Shown: positions 1-9,785, counted from the stretch's first letter. The stretch is DNA of 64,000 nucleotides from Romboutsia lituseburensis DSM 797 (GCF_900103615.1 NZ_FNGW01000001.1:615865-679864), one strand, 5' to 3'. Translations and numbers: made by a program. Notes: generated by a model from the letters alone, not told the origin.

Positions 1-706
1 TGGTTTCCCAAATCTGTTTCCCTGTTATACAATCAAATGCAACTACACCTCCTACAGTTTCTGGCTTAAATTCTAAGTTTAGCTCTTTATATATACCAGC
101 TACAGCTTCATCTAATCCACATATGCCTACATACACAATGTTATCATATACAATTAGTTTTGCTAATCCACCTCCAAGCTTATAATCAGTTATTTTCGTA
201 GCCCATACAACTCGATGGCTGGTAATATCTATTGCATACAAATTCCCTGGAGCTTCATTTAATAGAGGTGGTCCTTGCTTTCCGCCCACACTAGCTATAT
301 ACCATACATTTCCCACTATAACTCCTGTTCCTGCAAATCCAGCCCATAAATATGGTATACATATATCTGATAAATTTTGCTCATACTTTTCCTTTATATA
401 TTTAGGAATTGATATTTTGTCTAATTCACAAGTTTGTGGTGTTGGAGGTAAATACACATTTATTTTCCATATTAAATCTCCAGTTGATTTGTCTACACAA
501 TATGCATTTCCTTCCCAATCAGTAAAATACACTTTCCCAAAATAAACTATAGGGTCACTCGATATCGGCGAATTAGTTTGTATTTTCCACTTTTCTTTTA
601 AGTTTCTTATGTTATTTGAACTTATATTTGAATTTGGGCTTACACTATTATTTGATAAATTTACTTCATATTTTCTAAACTGTTTATACAATGCTCTTTT
701 ACTAAT
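1..706 (-). CDS. PQQ-like beta-propeller repeat protein (partial, C-terminus off the left edge)
   Basis: Reading the minus strand gives about 235 open codons that run off the window edge. The translation holds repeated blades of the type GKVYFTDWEGNAYCVD...GDLIWKI, NLYAIDITSHRVVWAT and VVAFDCITGKQIWET, which is the Trp-docking pattern of PQQ/quinoprotein-like beta-propellers (BamB and polyvinyl-alcohol-dehydrogenase-like proteins). No signal peptide is visible. The ribosome binding site AGGAGGGG (713-720) sits 6 nt before an in-frame ATT codon (704-706); the nearest conventional start, TTG at 689-691, is about 21 nt from it. An ATT start is therefore the better fit but is rare. The substrate is unknown; such proteins often act as scaffolds or dehydrogenases. 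Confidence 0.7.
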   Translation of the reverse strand, partial: MSKRALYKQFRKYEVNLSNNSVSPNSNISSNNIRNLKEKWKIQTNSPISSDPIVYFGKVYFTDWEGNAYCVDKSTGDLIWKINVYLPPTPQTCELDKISIPKYIKEKYEQNLSDICIPYLWAGFAGTGVIVGNVWYIASVGGKQGPPLLNEAPGNLYAIDITSHRVVWATKITDYKLGGGLAKLIVYDNIVYVGICGLDEAVAGIYKELNLEFKPETVGGVVAFDCITGKQIWET

Positions 707-813
707 TTTAATCCCCTCCTTAACAACCTACATACTATTTATATACGTCTTAATTTTGTACATAGTTCCACCTAAAGAACTGTATTAGATTTTTAGAAAG
801 TAATTAAATTTCA

Positions 814-1242
814 CTAAGCAAGAGCAACCAATATAGTACCCATCCCTATAAATACTACACCAACTATTCCCTTTGTACTTATTTGCTCTTTAAATATTAA
901 AACTGAAATTATTACAGTTAATACTACTGATAACTTGTCAATCGGTGCAACCTGCCAAGTCTTGCCTGTCTTTAAGGCAATATTTAAAAATAACCAAGAC
1001 AATGCTCCTGATATTCCTGCAAAGACTAAGAATAATAAATCTTTTTTATGTTCTATAACGCTAGATATATTATTTAAATCACCTTTTACAAATGAAACTA
1101 TCATAAGAAATAGAGCCATTATAATAGCTCTTAGTGTTGTTGCCATTGAAGGTGATAAATTTTTTATTCCAAGCTTTGTAAACACAGTTACAAAACTGGC
1201 ACTTATTGCTGCCAATACAGCATAAAACAACCAATTACTCAT
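814..1242 (-). CDS. EamA/DMT-family transporter, half-size
   Basis: This 142-residue protein is almost entirely membrane-embedded, with about five hydrophobic helices. It carries the EamA pattern of an N-terminal helix (residues 1-25), a charged cytoplasmic loop near residues 54-68, and a C-terminal pair ending in a conserved glycine-rich helix (IVGVVFIGMGTILVALA). Full-length drug/metabolite transporters contain two such domains; this one has a single domain, like small multidrug-resistance-type proteins that must dimerise. The start ATG follows AAGGAG. It lies downstream of the ABC exporter but is separated from it by a terminator, so it is probably expressed independently. The substrate cannot be told. 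Confidence 0.75.
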   Translation of the reverse strand: MSNWLFYAVLAAISASFVTVFTKLGIKNLSPSMATTLRAIIMALFLMIVSFVKGDLNNISSVIEHKKDLLFLVFAGISGALSWLFLNIALKTGKTWQVAPIDKLSVVLTVIISVLIFKEQISTKGIVGVVFIGMGTILVALA

Positions 1243-1274
1243 TTTATTTCTCCTTAATTTCTAATTTGAGCATA

Positions 1275-1326
1275 AAATAAGGATGTTTAAAATTTATAAC
1301 CTTAAATTATAAAAACATCCTTATTT
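1275..1326 (-). terminator. Intrinsic terminator of the ABC exporter
   Basis: The inverted repeat AAATAAGGATGTTT / AAACATCCTTATTT flanks an AT-rich loop, about 100 nt after the stop of the ABC gene read on the minus strand. Confidence 0.7.
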
Positions 1327-1423
1327 ATTAACTTTAATATTTTAACTCACTAATAAAGTCATTAACTGCCATAAAAACTATCTTCAAAGTATTTATTAGA
1401 TAAGGTAAATATTTTATAAGCGT

Positions 1424-3130
1424 CTATTTTCTATGAAGCTTACTATATACTCCACCTTTTTTTATTAACTCATCATGAGTTCCTCTTTCTTCAATTCCAT
1501 TATCTGTTAAAACTATTATCTCATCTGCATTTTTAATAGTAGATAATCTATGTGCCACAACTAAGTTAGTTCTATCACTACTTAATTCTTCAAGAGATTT
1601 TTGTATTTCATATTCCGTTACATTATCAAGTGCTGATGTAGCTTCATCTAATATCATTATTGGAGGATTTTTTAAGAATATTCTAGCTATAGATACTCTT
1701 TGTTTTTGTCCGCCTGATAATTTTACTCCTCTTTCACCTATATAAGTGTCGTAACCCTCTGGTAAGCTTTGTATGAAATCATGAATTTTAGCTTTTTTAC
1801 AGGCATCAATTATTTCTTCTTCACTTGCACCAGACTTACCTATTACTATATTGTCTCTTATAGTTCCTGTAAATAAGAATACATCTTGTGCTACCACACC
1901 TATATTTTTTCTAAGTGAGTCTAAGCTTACATCTTTAACATCTATTCCATCTATCTTTATACTTCCCTCTTCAAAATCAAAGAATCTTGGTATAAGATTA
2001 CATAGTGTTGTTTTTCCTCCACCAGACGGACCAACCAATGCTATAGTTTTTCCAGCTTCTACTGATAAACTTAAGTTACTTAAAACTTCATTGTTATTTT
2101 CATATTTGAATGAAACATTTTCTATTTCTATATTACCTTCTACGTTTTTTAATTCGATTGGATTTTCACATTCTTTTTCAGTTTCTTCATTTATTATCTC
2201 TATGAATCTCTCAAATCCAGTCATACCATTTTGGTATTGTTCTGTAAAGTTTATTAATTTTCTAATTGGCTGTATAAACATTTTTACATAAAGTAAATAT
2301 GCAGCAAAATCCCCTAAAGTTATACGATTCATGTAAGTAAAGTAACCTGCTATTATTAAAACTACTAATTCAAGAATATCTATAAGTAAGAACATTCCTG
2401 AGAAGTACTCAGCCATTACTTTATATGCACTTTCTCTTGCGTGTTTAAATATGTTATTACTTTCATTAAATTTCTCTAATTCTTCTTTTTGAGTACAAAA
2501 TGATTTTGTAACTTTCATACCCGCTATACTATTTTCAAGAGTTGCATTAACATCACCTGTTCTTACTCTAGTTTCTTTAAATGCTTTATTCATCCTCTTT
2601 CTTTGCGTTATAGCATATAAAAGTATTATTGGTAATATTGCAAATACAATTAAAGTAAGCTCTACATTTATTCCTATTAATATGAAAAATGCCCCTACTA
2701 ACATTACTAATGATATAAATAAATCCTCTGGACCATGATGCGCTAATTCTGAAACCTCCATAAGGTCATTTATAATTCTAGACATTATGACACCACTTTT
2801 ATTGTCATTAAAGTATGAGTTAGGTAATTTTTGAAGATGTGTAAATACATAGCTTCTCATATCTGCCTGCATTCTTACACCCACCACATGGCCCCAATAC
2901 TGCATAAAATAGTTAAGACCTGCTTTTAAAATAAATATTACTAATAAAGTTACTGCAAATACTAAAAGCATTCTTGTATCTTTATTTGGAACAACATCGT
3001 CCATTATATTTCTTGTTATCATAGGATATACTAAATCACATAATGCCACTGTAAATGCTGCTAATAAGTCTAGTGCAAATAGCTTTTTATATGGCTTATA
3101 ATATTTTATAAATTCTTTTAACATTTTCAA
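1424..3130 (-). CDS. ABC exporter, fused permease and ATPase (MsbA/LmrA type)
   Basis: This 568-residue half-transporter has an N-terminal ABC type-1 membrane domain of about six helices (residues 15-300) and a C-terminal nucleotide-binding domain. The latter has Walker A GPSGGGKTT, the signature LSGGQKQR, Walker B MILDEATSALD and a switch histidine (VVAHRLSTI). Such proteins act as homo- or heterodimers exporting lipids, drugs or peptides; no peptidase domain is present. It follows the yclNOPQ iron locus on the same strand but is separated from it by a terminator and a GC-rich repeat, so it is probably a separate transcription unit. A start ATG lies behind AGGAGG. The substrate is unknown. 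Confidence 0.9.
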   Translation of the reverse strand: MKMLKEFIKYYKPYKKLFALDLLAAFTVALCDLVYPMITRNIMDDVVPNKDTRMLLVFAVTLLVIFILKAGLNYFMQYWGHVVGVRMQADMRSYVFTHLQKLPNSYFNDNKSGVIMSRIINDLMEVSELAHHGPEDLFISLVMLVGAFFILIGINVELTLIVFAILPIILLYAITQRKRMNKAFKETRVRTGDVNATLENSIAGMKVTKSFCTQKEELEKFNESNNIFKHARESAYKVMAEYFSGMFLLIDILELVVLIIAGYFTYMNRITLGDFAAYLLYVKMFIQPIRKLINFTEQYQNGMTGFERFIEIINEETEKECENPIELKNVEGNIEIENVSFKYENNNEVLSNLSLSVEAGKTIALVGPSGGGKTTLCNLIPRFFDFEEGSIKIDGIDVKDVSLDSLRKNIGVVAQDVFLFTGTIRDNIVIGKSGASEEEIIDACKKAKIHDFIQSLPEGYDTYIGERGVKLSGGQKQRVSIARIFLKNPPIMILDEATSALDNVTEYEIQKSLEELSSDRTNLVVAHRLSTIKNADEIIVLTDNGIEERGTHDELIKKGGVYSKLHRK

Positions 3131-3245
3131 ACCTCCTCTTTCTTATATTTATACACTTTTCGACACGTATATAAACTAACTTTACTTAAATTATATATTA
3201 TTAAATTTTTATATTTAATATACTCTTTTTATTTTATATAAAAAA

Positions 3246-3316
3246 TTCGCTTCGCTCAAGCCACTGCGTGGGCGCTACACTTCATGTCGCCAACGACTTC
3301 GTCCGTTGCTCAAAAA
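3246..3316 (+). repeat. Dispersed GC-rich intergenic repeat, long form (copy 1)
   Basis: The copy reads CGCTTCGCTCAAGCCACTGC ... CGCCAACGACTTCGTCCGTT GCTCAAAAA. It is far richer in G+C than its surroundings. The long form contains an extra block with GCCACTGCGTGGGCGCTACA before the shared 3' core. The core can fold (AACGAC / GTCCGTT). The same sequence family recurs at 13.2, 29.9, 32.9, 36.5, 59.7 and 60.5 kb. Confidence 0.85.
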
Positions 3317-3412
3317 TATCATTTTTTACTTTCACAGAGGTGTTGATATTCCTGTGCTTCATAACTTGTCCACAGTTTTTGATATATTATAATTCCCTTA
3401 AGCGTAAAAAAT

Positions 3413-3457
3413 TTAAAGTTGTATGATAGCTAAATCTTAGATATCATACAACTTTAA
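3413..3457 (-). terminator. Intrinsic terminator of yclNOPQ
   Basis: A perfect 16-bp inverted repeat (TTAAAGTTGTATGATA and its complement, 13-nt loop) is followed on the minus strand by ATTTTTT, just after the yclQ stop codon. Confidence 0.9.
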
Positions 3458-3469
3458 TACTTTACACTA

Positions 3470-4429
3470 TTATTTGTTTATTGCTTTAGATATTTCATCT
3501 ATCATGTTGTTTGTAGATATAAATCCACCATCACTTAAATACCAAGCATGTGTATCTAAGTAAACTATATTATTTTCTTTAGCTACTTTTGTATTATTTA
3601 TTAAATCATTATTTAAAATTTCAGCTGCTGGCTTTTGCTCTTTATCGCTAGATATAACTGACTTGTCTATCACAAACATATAATCAGAATCTTGGCTTGC
3701 TACATATTCAAATGAAACATCTTGCCCATGGTCTGCTGTTTTAACATTTTCATCTGTATTTTTAAATCCTAAGTTTTTGTATATTAAACCAAATCTTGAA
3801 TCTTCTCCAAATACACTTAAAGTACCATCACTAACCATTAAAGTAGTTGCTTTATAACCTTTATCAGTTACTTGTTTGTTTATTTTCTCTATTTTTTTAT
3901 CTATTTTAGCTAACTCCTGATCTACTTTTTCTTCTTTATTAAATATATCACCTAAAACTTCCATGTTATGGCTAAAGCTTTCCATATACTTTCCATCTTC
4001 TTTAGATAATGATATAGTTGGTGCTATTTGATTTAGTTTATCATAAAAACTATGTTGTCTTCCATTTATTATTATTAAATCTGGGTCAAGTTCATTTATT
4101 TTCTCTAAATCTGGTTCTTTTAATCCACCTACATTTGCATATTCATCACCTTCATATTTATTTAAATATTTAGGTATAGAAGAACCTTTAGCAACTCCAA
4201 CAACTCCATCTATATCTAAAGTCTCCATTGCATCTAATGCTGCATAATCAAATACTACTATTTTTTCTGGATTTTCAGCAACCTCTGTACTTCCTAAGGC
4301 ATGCTCAACTTTTACAACTTCCTTAGAACTTTCCTTACTTTCTTGTTTCCCTTTATTTGAAAATACTAACATACCTCCTATTATTCCAACTATTGCTAAT
4401 CCTGATATTAATGCTACTTTTTTATTCAT
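3470..4429 (-). CDS. yclQ: Siderophore-binding protein of an iron ABC importer (YclQ-like)
   Basis: A periplasmic-binding-protein fold (FepB/BtuF class) of 319 residues. The N-terminus is a hydrophobic helix (residues 5-23) without the usual lipobox cysteine, so it is probably held by an uncleaved signal anchor. The body carries YclQ/FatB-like signatures: IVVFDYAALDAMETL, GLKEPDLEKI and DPDLIIINGRQ. In Bacillus subtilis YclQ binds petrobactin; here the ligand is inferred as a catecholate-type siderophore only. It is the last gene of a four-gene operon in the order permease, permease, ATPase, binding protein, the same as yclNOPQ. A 91-nt gap separates it from yclP. A Fur box precedes the operon. 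Confidence 0.88.
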   Translation of the reverse strand: MNKKVALISGLAIVGIIGGMLVFSNKGKQESKESSKEVVKVEHALGSTEVAENPEKIVVFDYAALDAMETLDIDGVVGVAKGSSIPKYLNKYEGDEYANVGGLKEPDLEKINELDPDLIIINGRQHSFYDKLNQIAPTISLSKEDGKYMESFSHNMEVLGDIFNKEEKVDQELAKIDKKIEKINKQVTDKGYKATTLMVSDGTLSVFGEDSRFGLIYKNLGFKNTDENVKTADHGQDVSFEYVASQDSDYMFVIDKSVISSDKEQKPAAEILNNDLINNTKVAKENNIVYLDTHAWYLSDGGFISTNNMIDEISKAINK

Positions 4430-4520
4430 TTTATTTTATCCTCTCTTGTTTTTATATTATTGATTGATTTATTCTCTTACTTCGTATTGATTATCTTTAT
4501 CAATACATTTTTAAAATTTT

Positions 4521-5276
4521 TTAGAAATAAACACAAATTTTTTCTCCGTTTATTTCAGTTATATTAAACTCCATTTCATAAATCGATTCTAGAGTTTCTT
4601 TATTTATTATTGCATCACGAGTTCCATAACTAGCTATTTTACCATCTTTAAGAGCTACTATGTAGTCTGAATAACAAGATGTATAGTTTATATCATGCAT
4701 TACTAAAACAACTGTTTTTCCTAATTCATCACATAAATTTCTAAGTACCTTCATCATTTCTACTGAGTGCTTCATATCTAGATTGTTAAGCGGTTCATCT
4801 AGAAATACATATTCCGTATTTTGAGCTATAACCATTGCTATATACGCCCTTTGTCTTTGACCTCCACTTAGTTCATCTAAGTATTTATCTTCTATATTTT
4901 TAAGTTTCATATACTCAATAGCTTCATCAATATACTTATTATCTTCATCAGTAAGTCTTCCTTGGCTATGCGGGAATCTTCCAAAGCTAACTAACTCTCT
5001 TATTGTAAGTTTTAAATTTACATTATTAGATTGTTTAAGTATTGCTATCTTTTTAGATAGTTCCTTGTTATTCCATTCATCTAGATTTTTTCCATCTATT
5101 ATTATCTTTCCTCCATCTTTTTTCATAAGTCTAGTTATCATTGATAAAGCAGTACTTTTACCAGCTCCATTTGGACCTATAAATGAAGTTATCTTTCCTT
5201 TTTCTATATTTATAGAAACATTATCTACAACAGTTTTATTTGAATATTTTTTTATTAAGTCTTTTACCACTATCAT
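4521..5276 (-). CDS. yclP: Iron-siderophore ABC importer ATPase (YclP-like)
   Basis: A 251-residue FecE/FepC-type ATPase that powers siderophore uptake through the YclN/YclO channel. It has Walker A GPNGAGKST (residues 34-42), signature LSGGQRQR, Walker B EYVFLDEPLNNLD and the switch histidine in VLVMHDINYTSCYSD, typical of iron-chelate importers. Its ATG shares a base with the yclO stop codon (TAATG), indicating translational coupling. The downstream binding-protein gene follows after 91 nt. Confidence 0.93.
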   Translation of the reverse strand: MIVVKDLIKKYSNKTVVDNVSINIEKGKITSFIGPNGAGKSTALSMITRLMKKDGGKIIIDGKNLDEWNNKELSKKIAILKQSNNVNLKLTIRELVSFGRFPHSQGRLTDEDNKYIDEAIEYMKLKNIEDKYLDELSGGQRQRAYIAMVIAQNTEYVFLDEPLNNLDMKHSVEMMKVLRNLCDELGKTVVLVMHDINYTSCYSDYIVALKDGKIASYGTRDAIINKETLESIYEMEFNITEINGEKICVYF

Positions 5277-6286
5277 TATGCTTTGCTCTCCTTTAATAAT
5301 AAGTATATAAAGTATATTCCACCGATAAAGTTTATAATTACACTTAAAGTTGTATTTAAACCAAATACTCTTTCTACTAAAAATTGTCCCCCTACCAATG
5401 TTAATACACTGACTAATACAGATGCAGTTACTAAATATGAATGTTTATAAGTATTTAACATTTGCTTAGTTACATTTACTACAATCAATCCTAAGAAGGT
5501 AATCGGACCAACTAATGCTGTAGATACTGATACTAAAATTGATACAACTACTATCATCTTTTTTACAACACTATCATAATCTACACCTAAGTTTATTGCA
5601 TGATCTTTCCCTAAACTTATAACATCTAAATACTTTAAATCATCATAAATAAATGGAACCATACCTATTATAATTAAAAATGCTATTACTATAATTTTAG
5701 TGTTCACATTTCCAAAACTTGCATATAAACTATTTTGAAGCGCTGCATATTCATTTGGATCTATTATTACTTGCATAAATGTTGACATGCTTTTGAATAA
5801 TGTTCCAAAGATCATACCTACTAGTAATAAAAAGAATATGTTGTTATTACTTTTTTCAAATAAGTTTTTATAAAGAACAAAACTTGCTACAACCATTACT
5901 GTTACTGATAATAAAAAGTTGCTACTTTTATTAGTTACAAAATTACTTTCAACTCCTACGAAAAATACTATTATTGTTTGAACTAATACATATAATGAAT
6001 CTAGACCTAATACACTTGGTGTTAAGATATTGTTATTAGTTATAGTTTGAAAAATCATAGATGAAAAAGCTATACATCCTCCTGTTAAAATTATTGCTAC
6101 TAATTTTGGTATTCTCTGACTCATTGCGTAGTCAAAGTGATTAGGATTTACTCCTGATGTTAAAAACAAAGCTGAAAATACTGCAATCATTGCTAATAAT
6201 ATGTAAAGTATTTTTTTTTGCTTGTTTTCTTTATATATATATAAATTACTTTTACTAGGTAATTTATTACTAGAACTAACTTGCAT
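5276..6286 (-). CDS. yclO: Iron-siderophore ABC importer permease (YclO-like)
   Basis: A 336-residue FecCD-family (BtuC-like) permease with about nine hydrophobic helices. It contains the family signature around LVGPITFLGLIVVNVTKQ, the loop that contacts the ATPase. The start ATG follows AAGGAGGAAGTCAT and overlaps the end of yclN by 11 nt; the stop overlaps the yclP start. It should form the inner-membrane channel with YclN. The order and overlap match the yclNOPQ operon of Bacillus and clostridia. Confidence 0.92.
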   Translation of the reverse strand: MQVSSSNKLPSKSNLYIYKENKQKKILYILLAMIAVFSALFLTSGVNPNHFDYAMSQRIPKLVAIILTGGCIAFSSMIFQTITNNNILTPSVLGLDSLYVLVQTIIVFFVGVESNFVTNKSSNFLLSVTVMVVASFVLYKNLFEKSNNNIFFLLLVGMIFGTLFKSMSTFMQVIIDPNEYAALQNSLYASFGNVNTKIIVIAFLIIIGMVPFIYDDLKYLDVISLGKDHAINLGVDYDSVVKKMIVVVSILVSVSTALVGPITFLGLIVVNVTKQMLNTYKHSYLVTASVLVSVLTLVGGQFLVERVFGLNTTLSVIINFIGGIYFIYLLLKESKA

Positions 6287-7229
6287 ATGACTTCCTCCTT
6301 AATATCATGTATAAAAACATCGCACTTCCGATAGCACCTACTGTAAGACCTATTGGTATTTCATATGGATATATTATTATTCTTGAAAATATGTCACAAC
6401 TTAAAACAAATATTGCTCCAAATAGTCCTGTATGCCATATACTATCTTTTATGTTGTCTCCTTTATACATAGAAACTATATTAGGAACTATTAAACCTAT
6501 AAATGGAATACTTCCAACAGTTATAACAACACTTGCTGTTACTACTGCTACTATAGTTAATCCAATGTTTACTATTTTGTTGTAATTAAGTCCTAAGTTC
6601 GTTGCAAAATCTTCTCCCATACCTGCTATAGTAAATTTATTTGCATATAAATATGCAATAACTATTAGTGGTATTGTTATGTACAACATTTCATAATTTC
6701 CTTTAAGTATCATAGCAAAGTTACCTTGCATCCAAGCTGATATATCTTGCATTAAGTTGTACCTATAAGCTATGAATGTAGTCATTGAACCAATTATATT
6801 ACCAAACATGATTCCAACTAGCGGTACAAAGACTGCATTTTTAAACTGTAATCTTTTTAATATATTCATAAATAAAAATGTTCCTATCAGTGAAAAAATA
6901 AATGAAATTATCATTTTTCCTCCCATACCAGCTTTAGGAAGTAATAGCATTGCAAATACTAATCCTAGTTGAGCTGCATCTATTGTTGCTCCTGTTGTTG
7001 GTGATACAAATTTATTTTTACTTATCTGCTGCATTATAAGACCACATATACTCATACCCATACCTGCAACTAATATACTTATAAGTCTTGGTATTCTGCT
7101 TATAAGTAAAACATTTATTTGATCATTACTTAACCTAAATATATCTGTTATTTTAATATCATGTACTCCTAGAAATACGGAGATTAATGATAATAATATC
7201 AATAAAATTATTAAGTGCCTCTTTTTCAT
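6276..7229 (-). CDS. yclN: Iron-siderophore ABC importer permease (YclN-like)
   Basis: A FecCD-family permease of 317 residues from the chosen start. An in-frame ATG exists 42 nt further upstream (7271), but the ATG at 7229 has a clear ribosome binding site (GTAGGAGGAATT) and gives the usual MKKRHLIILL N-terminus. The conserved motif VGSIPFIGLIVPNIV is present near the C-terminal third. It is the first gene of the iron-import operon. A Fur box lies about 80 nt upstream, so the operon is expected to be repressed when iron is plentiful. Confidence 0.92.
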   Translation of the reverse strand: MKKRHLIILLILLSLISVFLGVHDIKITDIFRLSNDQINVLLISRIPRLISILVAGMGMSICGLIMQQISKNKFVSPTTGATIDAAQLGLVFAMLLLPKAGMGGKMIISFIFSLIGTFLFMNILKRLQFKNAVFVPLVGIMFGNIIGSMTTFIAYRYNLMQDISAWMQGNFAMILKGNYEMLYITIPLIVIAYLYANKFTIAGMGEDFATNLGLNYNKIVNIGLTIVAVVTASVVITVGSIPFIGLIVPNIVSMYKGDNIKDSIWHTGLFGAIFVLSCDIFSRIIIYPYEIPIGLTVGAIGSAMFLYMILRRKSYAS

Positions 7230-7307
7230 AATTCCTCCTACGTTATCTGTTATATGATAATTAATACCCATTGATATTTATTCTCAAACACTTTATTCTT
7301 ATTTTAT

Positions 7308-7322
7308 TGATAAAAATTATCA
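7308..7322. promoter_or_regulatory. Fur box of the yclNOPQ operon
   Basis: TGATAAAAATTATCA is a 6-3-6 palindrome that closely fits the 15-bp Fur consensus TGATAATNATTATCA (one half matches fully). It lies upstream of yclN, consistent with iron repression. Confidence 0.75.
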
Positions 7323-7452
7323 TTGTCAATATCATTTTATAAAATAATTATTTTAAATATATATTATTGTTGTTTTTTCAATGTTTTTAACTTAAATATT
7401 TTTTATGTGTACATGAGTGTTTTATTGTATTTTTATTTTTTTTTATAAAAAT

Positions 7453-7499
7453 AGAGTTACCTTAAAATACCTTATAATGAGGTATTTTAAGATAGCTCT
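7453..7499 (-). terminator. Intrinsic terminator of the feoAB-DUF2325 operon
   Basis: A near-perfect 20-bp hairpin with the arms AGAGCTATCTTAAAATACC and GGTATTTTAAGGTAACTCT is followed on the minus strand by a long T-rich run, directly after the DUF2325 gene. Confidence 0.88.
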
Positions 7500-7508
7500 T
7501 AGAATAAA

Positions 7509-7835
7509 TTATTGTATATTATTTTTGTATTTACAATTTTTACAGTTTTTATTGCAAGTATCTATTTGCTCTAAACAATCTATAAAAGCTTGCTTACTAC
7601 TATTTTGGACTTTTATAATAGGAATATTTTTACGCTTAGCATCTTTTAATGCTGTTTCAACCATATTATGAGATATAGTTGACATTAAAAGTACTATTGC
7701 ATCTGGATTTCCTATTCTTTTTTTCAACTTAGATGGCATAGTCGTATAAATTTTTGATCTATACCCCTTTTCCTTACTCATAAGCTTATATTCTCTCTCC
7801 ATTCCTTCATGTCCACCTAATATTAATATACTCAT
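7509..7835 (-). CDS. DUF2325-family protein
   Basis: A small 108-residue soluble protein. It begins with a Rossmann-like strand-loop (MSILILGGHEGME), has a central segment DAIVLLMSTISHNMVETALKD, and ends in a cysteine-rich tail CNKNCKNCKYKNN with four cysteines that could bind a metal. This is the pattern of DUF2325, a family of unknown function often found beside feoAB in clostridia. It lies 37 nt downstream of feoB in the Fur-controlled operon and ends at the operon terminator, so a role in ferrous-iron handling is likely but unproven. Confidence 0.8.
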   Translation of the reverse strand: MSILILGGHEGMEREYKLMSKEKGYRSKIYTTMPSKLKKRIGNPDAIVLLMSTISHNMVETALKDAKRKNIPIIKVQNSSKQAFIDCLEQIDTCNKNCKNCKYKNNIQ

Positions 7836-7872
7836 ACCTTTATCCTCTCCTTAAAATTTAATACACTTATGT

Positions 7873-9774
7873 TTAAACGCTCATTTTTAATGTTTCATAT
7901 TCTTCTACTTTTCCATTAAAACTTAATGTTTTAAGTTTAGAATATAAAACTCTTAGTATTATAAATATTACTGTTGTACCAATTGCTAAGTTTATAAGAT
8001 TTGTACCGTTAAATCCTACTGTAAATAAGCTTCCTATTTGATAAACATAAAAAGCTCCCGCCCATGCTAATACAAATTGATATACAAATGATGATATTGC
8101 CATTTTAGTTCCATATTCTTTTTGCATTGTTGCAAGTGCTGCTATACATGGAGTGTATAATGCACTAAACACTAAGAATCCATATGCACTTAATCCTGTA
8201 AATAAAGTAGGTAATACAGAGTTTAAATCCCCATATAACACTTCCATTGTTGCTACAACTACTTCTTTAGCTGATAAACCTGTAATTATAGAAACACCAG
8301 CTCTCCAATCTCCAAATCCAAGTGGAGCAAATAATGGTGCTACAATATTTCCTGCATAAGCTAAGAAGCTATTGTCTATTTCACTTGTAAATCCACTAAA
8401 GTTAAATGATGATAATGCCCATATTACAACAGACATAGCAAACATTATTGTAACTACTTTTACTAAGAAACCTTTTGATTTTTGCCATGTATTTTTTAAT
8501 AAAGAAGATACTGTTGGTAGTGAATATTTAGGTAATTCCATTATAAACGGATCATGCTCTTTATTTTTTTGAGTTTTATTTAAGAATAATGCTACAAATA
8601 TTGCAACTACAATACCTAATAAATATAAAGACATTATAACTATGGGTTGATTGTTAGGGAAGAATATAGATACAAACATTGCATATATAGGTAATTTAGC
8701 TCCACACGTCATAAGAGGTGCAATTAATGCAGTTATTTTTCTATCTTGCTCATTTTCTAATGTTCTAGTAGCCATTATTGCTGGTGAAGAACATCCTACA
8801 CCTAAAATCATTGGTATAAATGCTTTTCCTGATAATCCAACTTTACTCATTACTTTATCCATTAAGAATGCTATTCTTGCCATATATCCACTATCTTCAA
8901 ATAGAGTTATTCCTAAGAATAAAGTAAATATTAATGGGAAAAATGGTAAAGTTCCACCCATACTACCAATTACTCCATCTACTATTAATGAATGGAACCA
9001 GTCACTTGAGTTTGCTAACATATTACTTACCGGACTTTGAATATAAGTTTCTATCCATCCACCACTAAGCTCTTGTAGTGGCCCACCTACCCATTCAAAT
9101 GTAAATTTAAATAAAGTGTATAAAAGTCCTATAAATATCGGGTATGCTAAGATTGGATTTAAAACAATATCATCTATTTTTTCACTTATTGTCTTCTTTT
9201 TATTATTAACTATATTTGTACTTCTTTTTAAAATATCATCTATTTGAGAATAAGTTTCTTTTTCTACTTCAGAATATACTTTATATGTAGTTGGCTTTTT
9301 ATAAGCTGTTTTTATAGCGTGTTTTAAATTTTCTAAATCTACGCCTCTTTTCGCTACCATAGGTATAACTATACAGCCTAATTCATTTTGTATTTTATCT
9401 ATGTTTATTTTGATTCCTTTAGATTCTGCACTATCAATCATATTTAATAATACAACCATAGGTTTTTTATATTTCATTAATTGAGTTGTTAAATATAAGT
9501 TTCTTGATATATTGGATGCATCAACAACATTTACTATTACATCTACTTGTTCTTTTTCTATGAAGTTTTTAGATATTTTTTCTTCATTTGAGAAAGTATC
9601 CATTGCATATATTCCTGGTAAATCAGTTATTTTTATATCATTTCCAAAATGCCCTTCTCTTTTTTCTATAGTTACACCTGGCCAGTTACCAACATATTGA
9701 TTCAAACCAGTGATAGCGTTAAATATTGTAGTTTTTCCTACGTTTGGATTTCCTAGTAATGCTACATTTATCAT
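7873..9774 (-). CDS. feoB: Ferrous iron transporter B
   Basis: FeoB is the membrane Fe(II) permease. The 633-residue protein has an N-terminal G domain with G1 GNPNVGKT (residues 8-15), G3 DLPG (51-54) and G4 NMID (111-114). A GDI-like helical region and then the FeoB core with two Gate domains follow (GCSSPAIMATRTLE; FGDWRAGVSIITGLSAKEVVVATMEVLYG). It lies 11 nt after feoA, with DUF2325 downstream. It is slightly shorter than the roughly 700-residue type, which lacks nothing obvious here. Two Fur boxes precede feoA. Confidence 0.96.
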   Translation of the reverse strand: MINVALLGNPNVGKTTIFNAITGLNQYVGNWPGVTIEKREGHFGNDIKITDLPGIYAMDTFSNEEKISKNFIEKEQVDVIVNVVDASNISRNLYLTTQLMKYKKPMVVLLNMIDSAESKGIKINIDKIQNELGCIVIPMVAKRGVDLENLKHAIKTAYKKPTTYKVYSEVEKETYSQIDDILKRSTNIVNNKKKTISEKIDDIVLNPILAYPIFIGLLYTLFKFTFEWVGGPLQELSGGWIETYIQSPVSNMLANSSDWFHSLIVDGVIGSMGGTLPFFPLIFTLFLGITLFEDSGYMARIAFLMDKVMSKVGLSGKAFIPMILGVGCSSPAIMATRTLENEQDRKITALIAPLMTCGAKLPIYAMFVSIFFPNNQPIVIMSLYLLGIVVAIFVALFLNKTQKNKEHDPFIMELPKYSLPTVSSLLKNTWQKSKGFLVKVVTIMFAMSVVIWALSSFNFSGFTSEIDNSFLAYAGNIVAPLFAPLGFGDWRAGVSIITGLSAKEVVVATMEVLYGDLNSVLPTLFTGLSAYGFLVFSALYTPCIAALATMQKEYGTKMAISSFVYQFVLAWAGAFYVYQIGSLFTVGFNGTNLINLAIGTTVIFIILRVLYSKLKTLSFNGKVEEYETLKMSV

Positions 9775-9785
9775 TTTTTTCCCCC

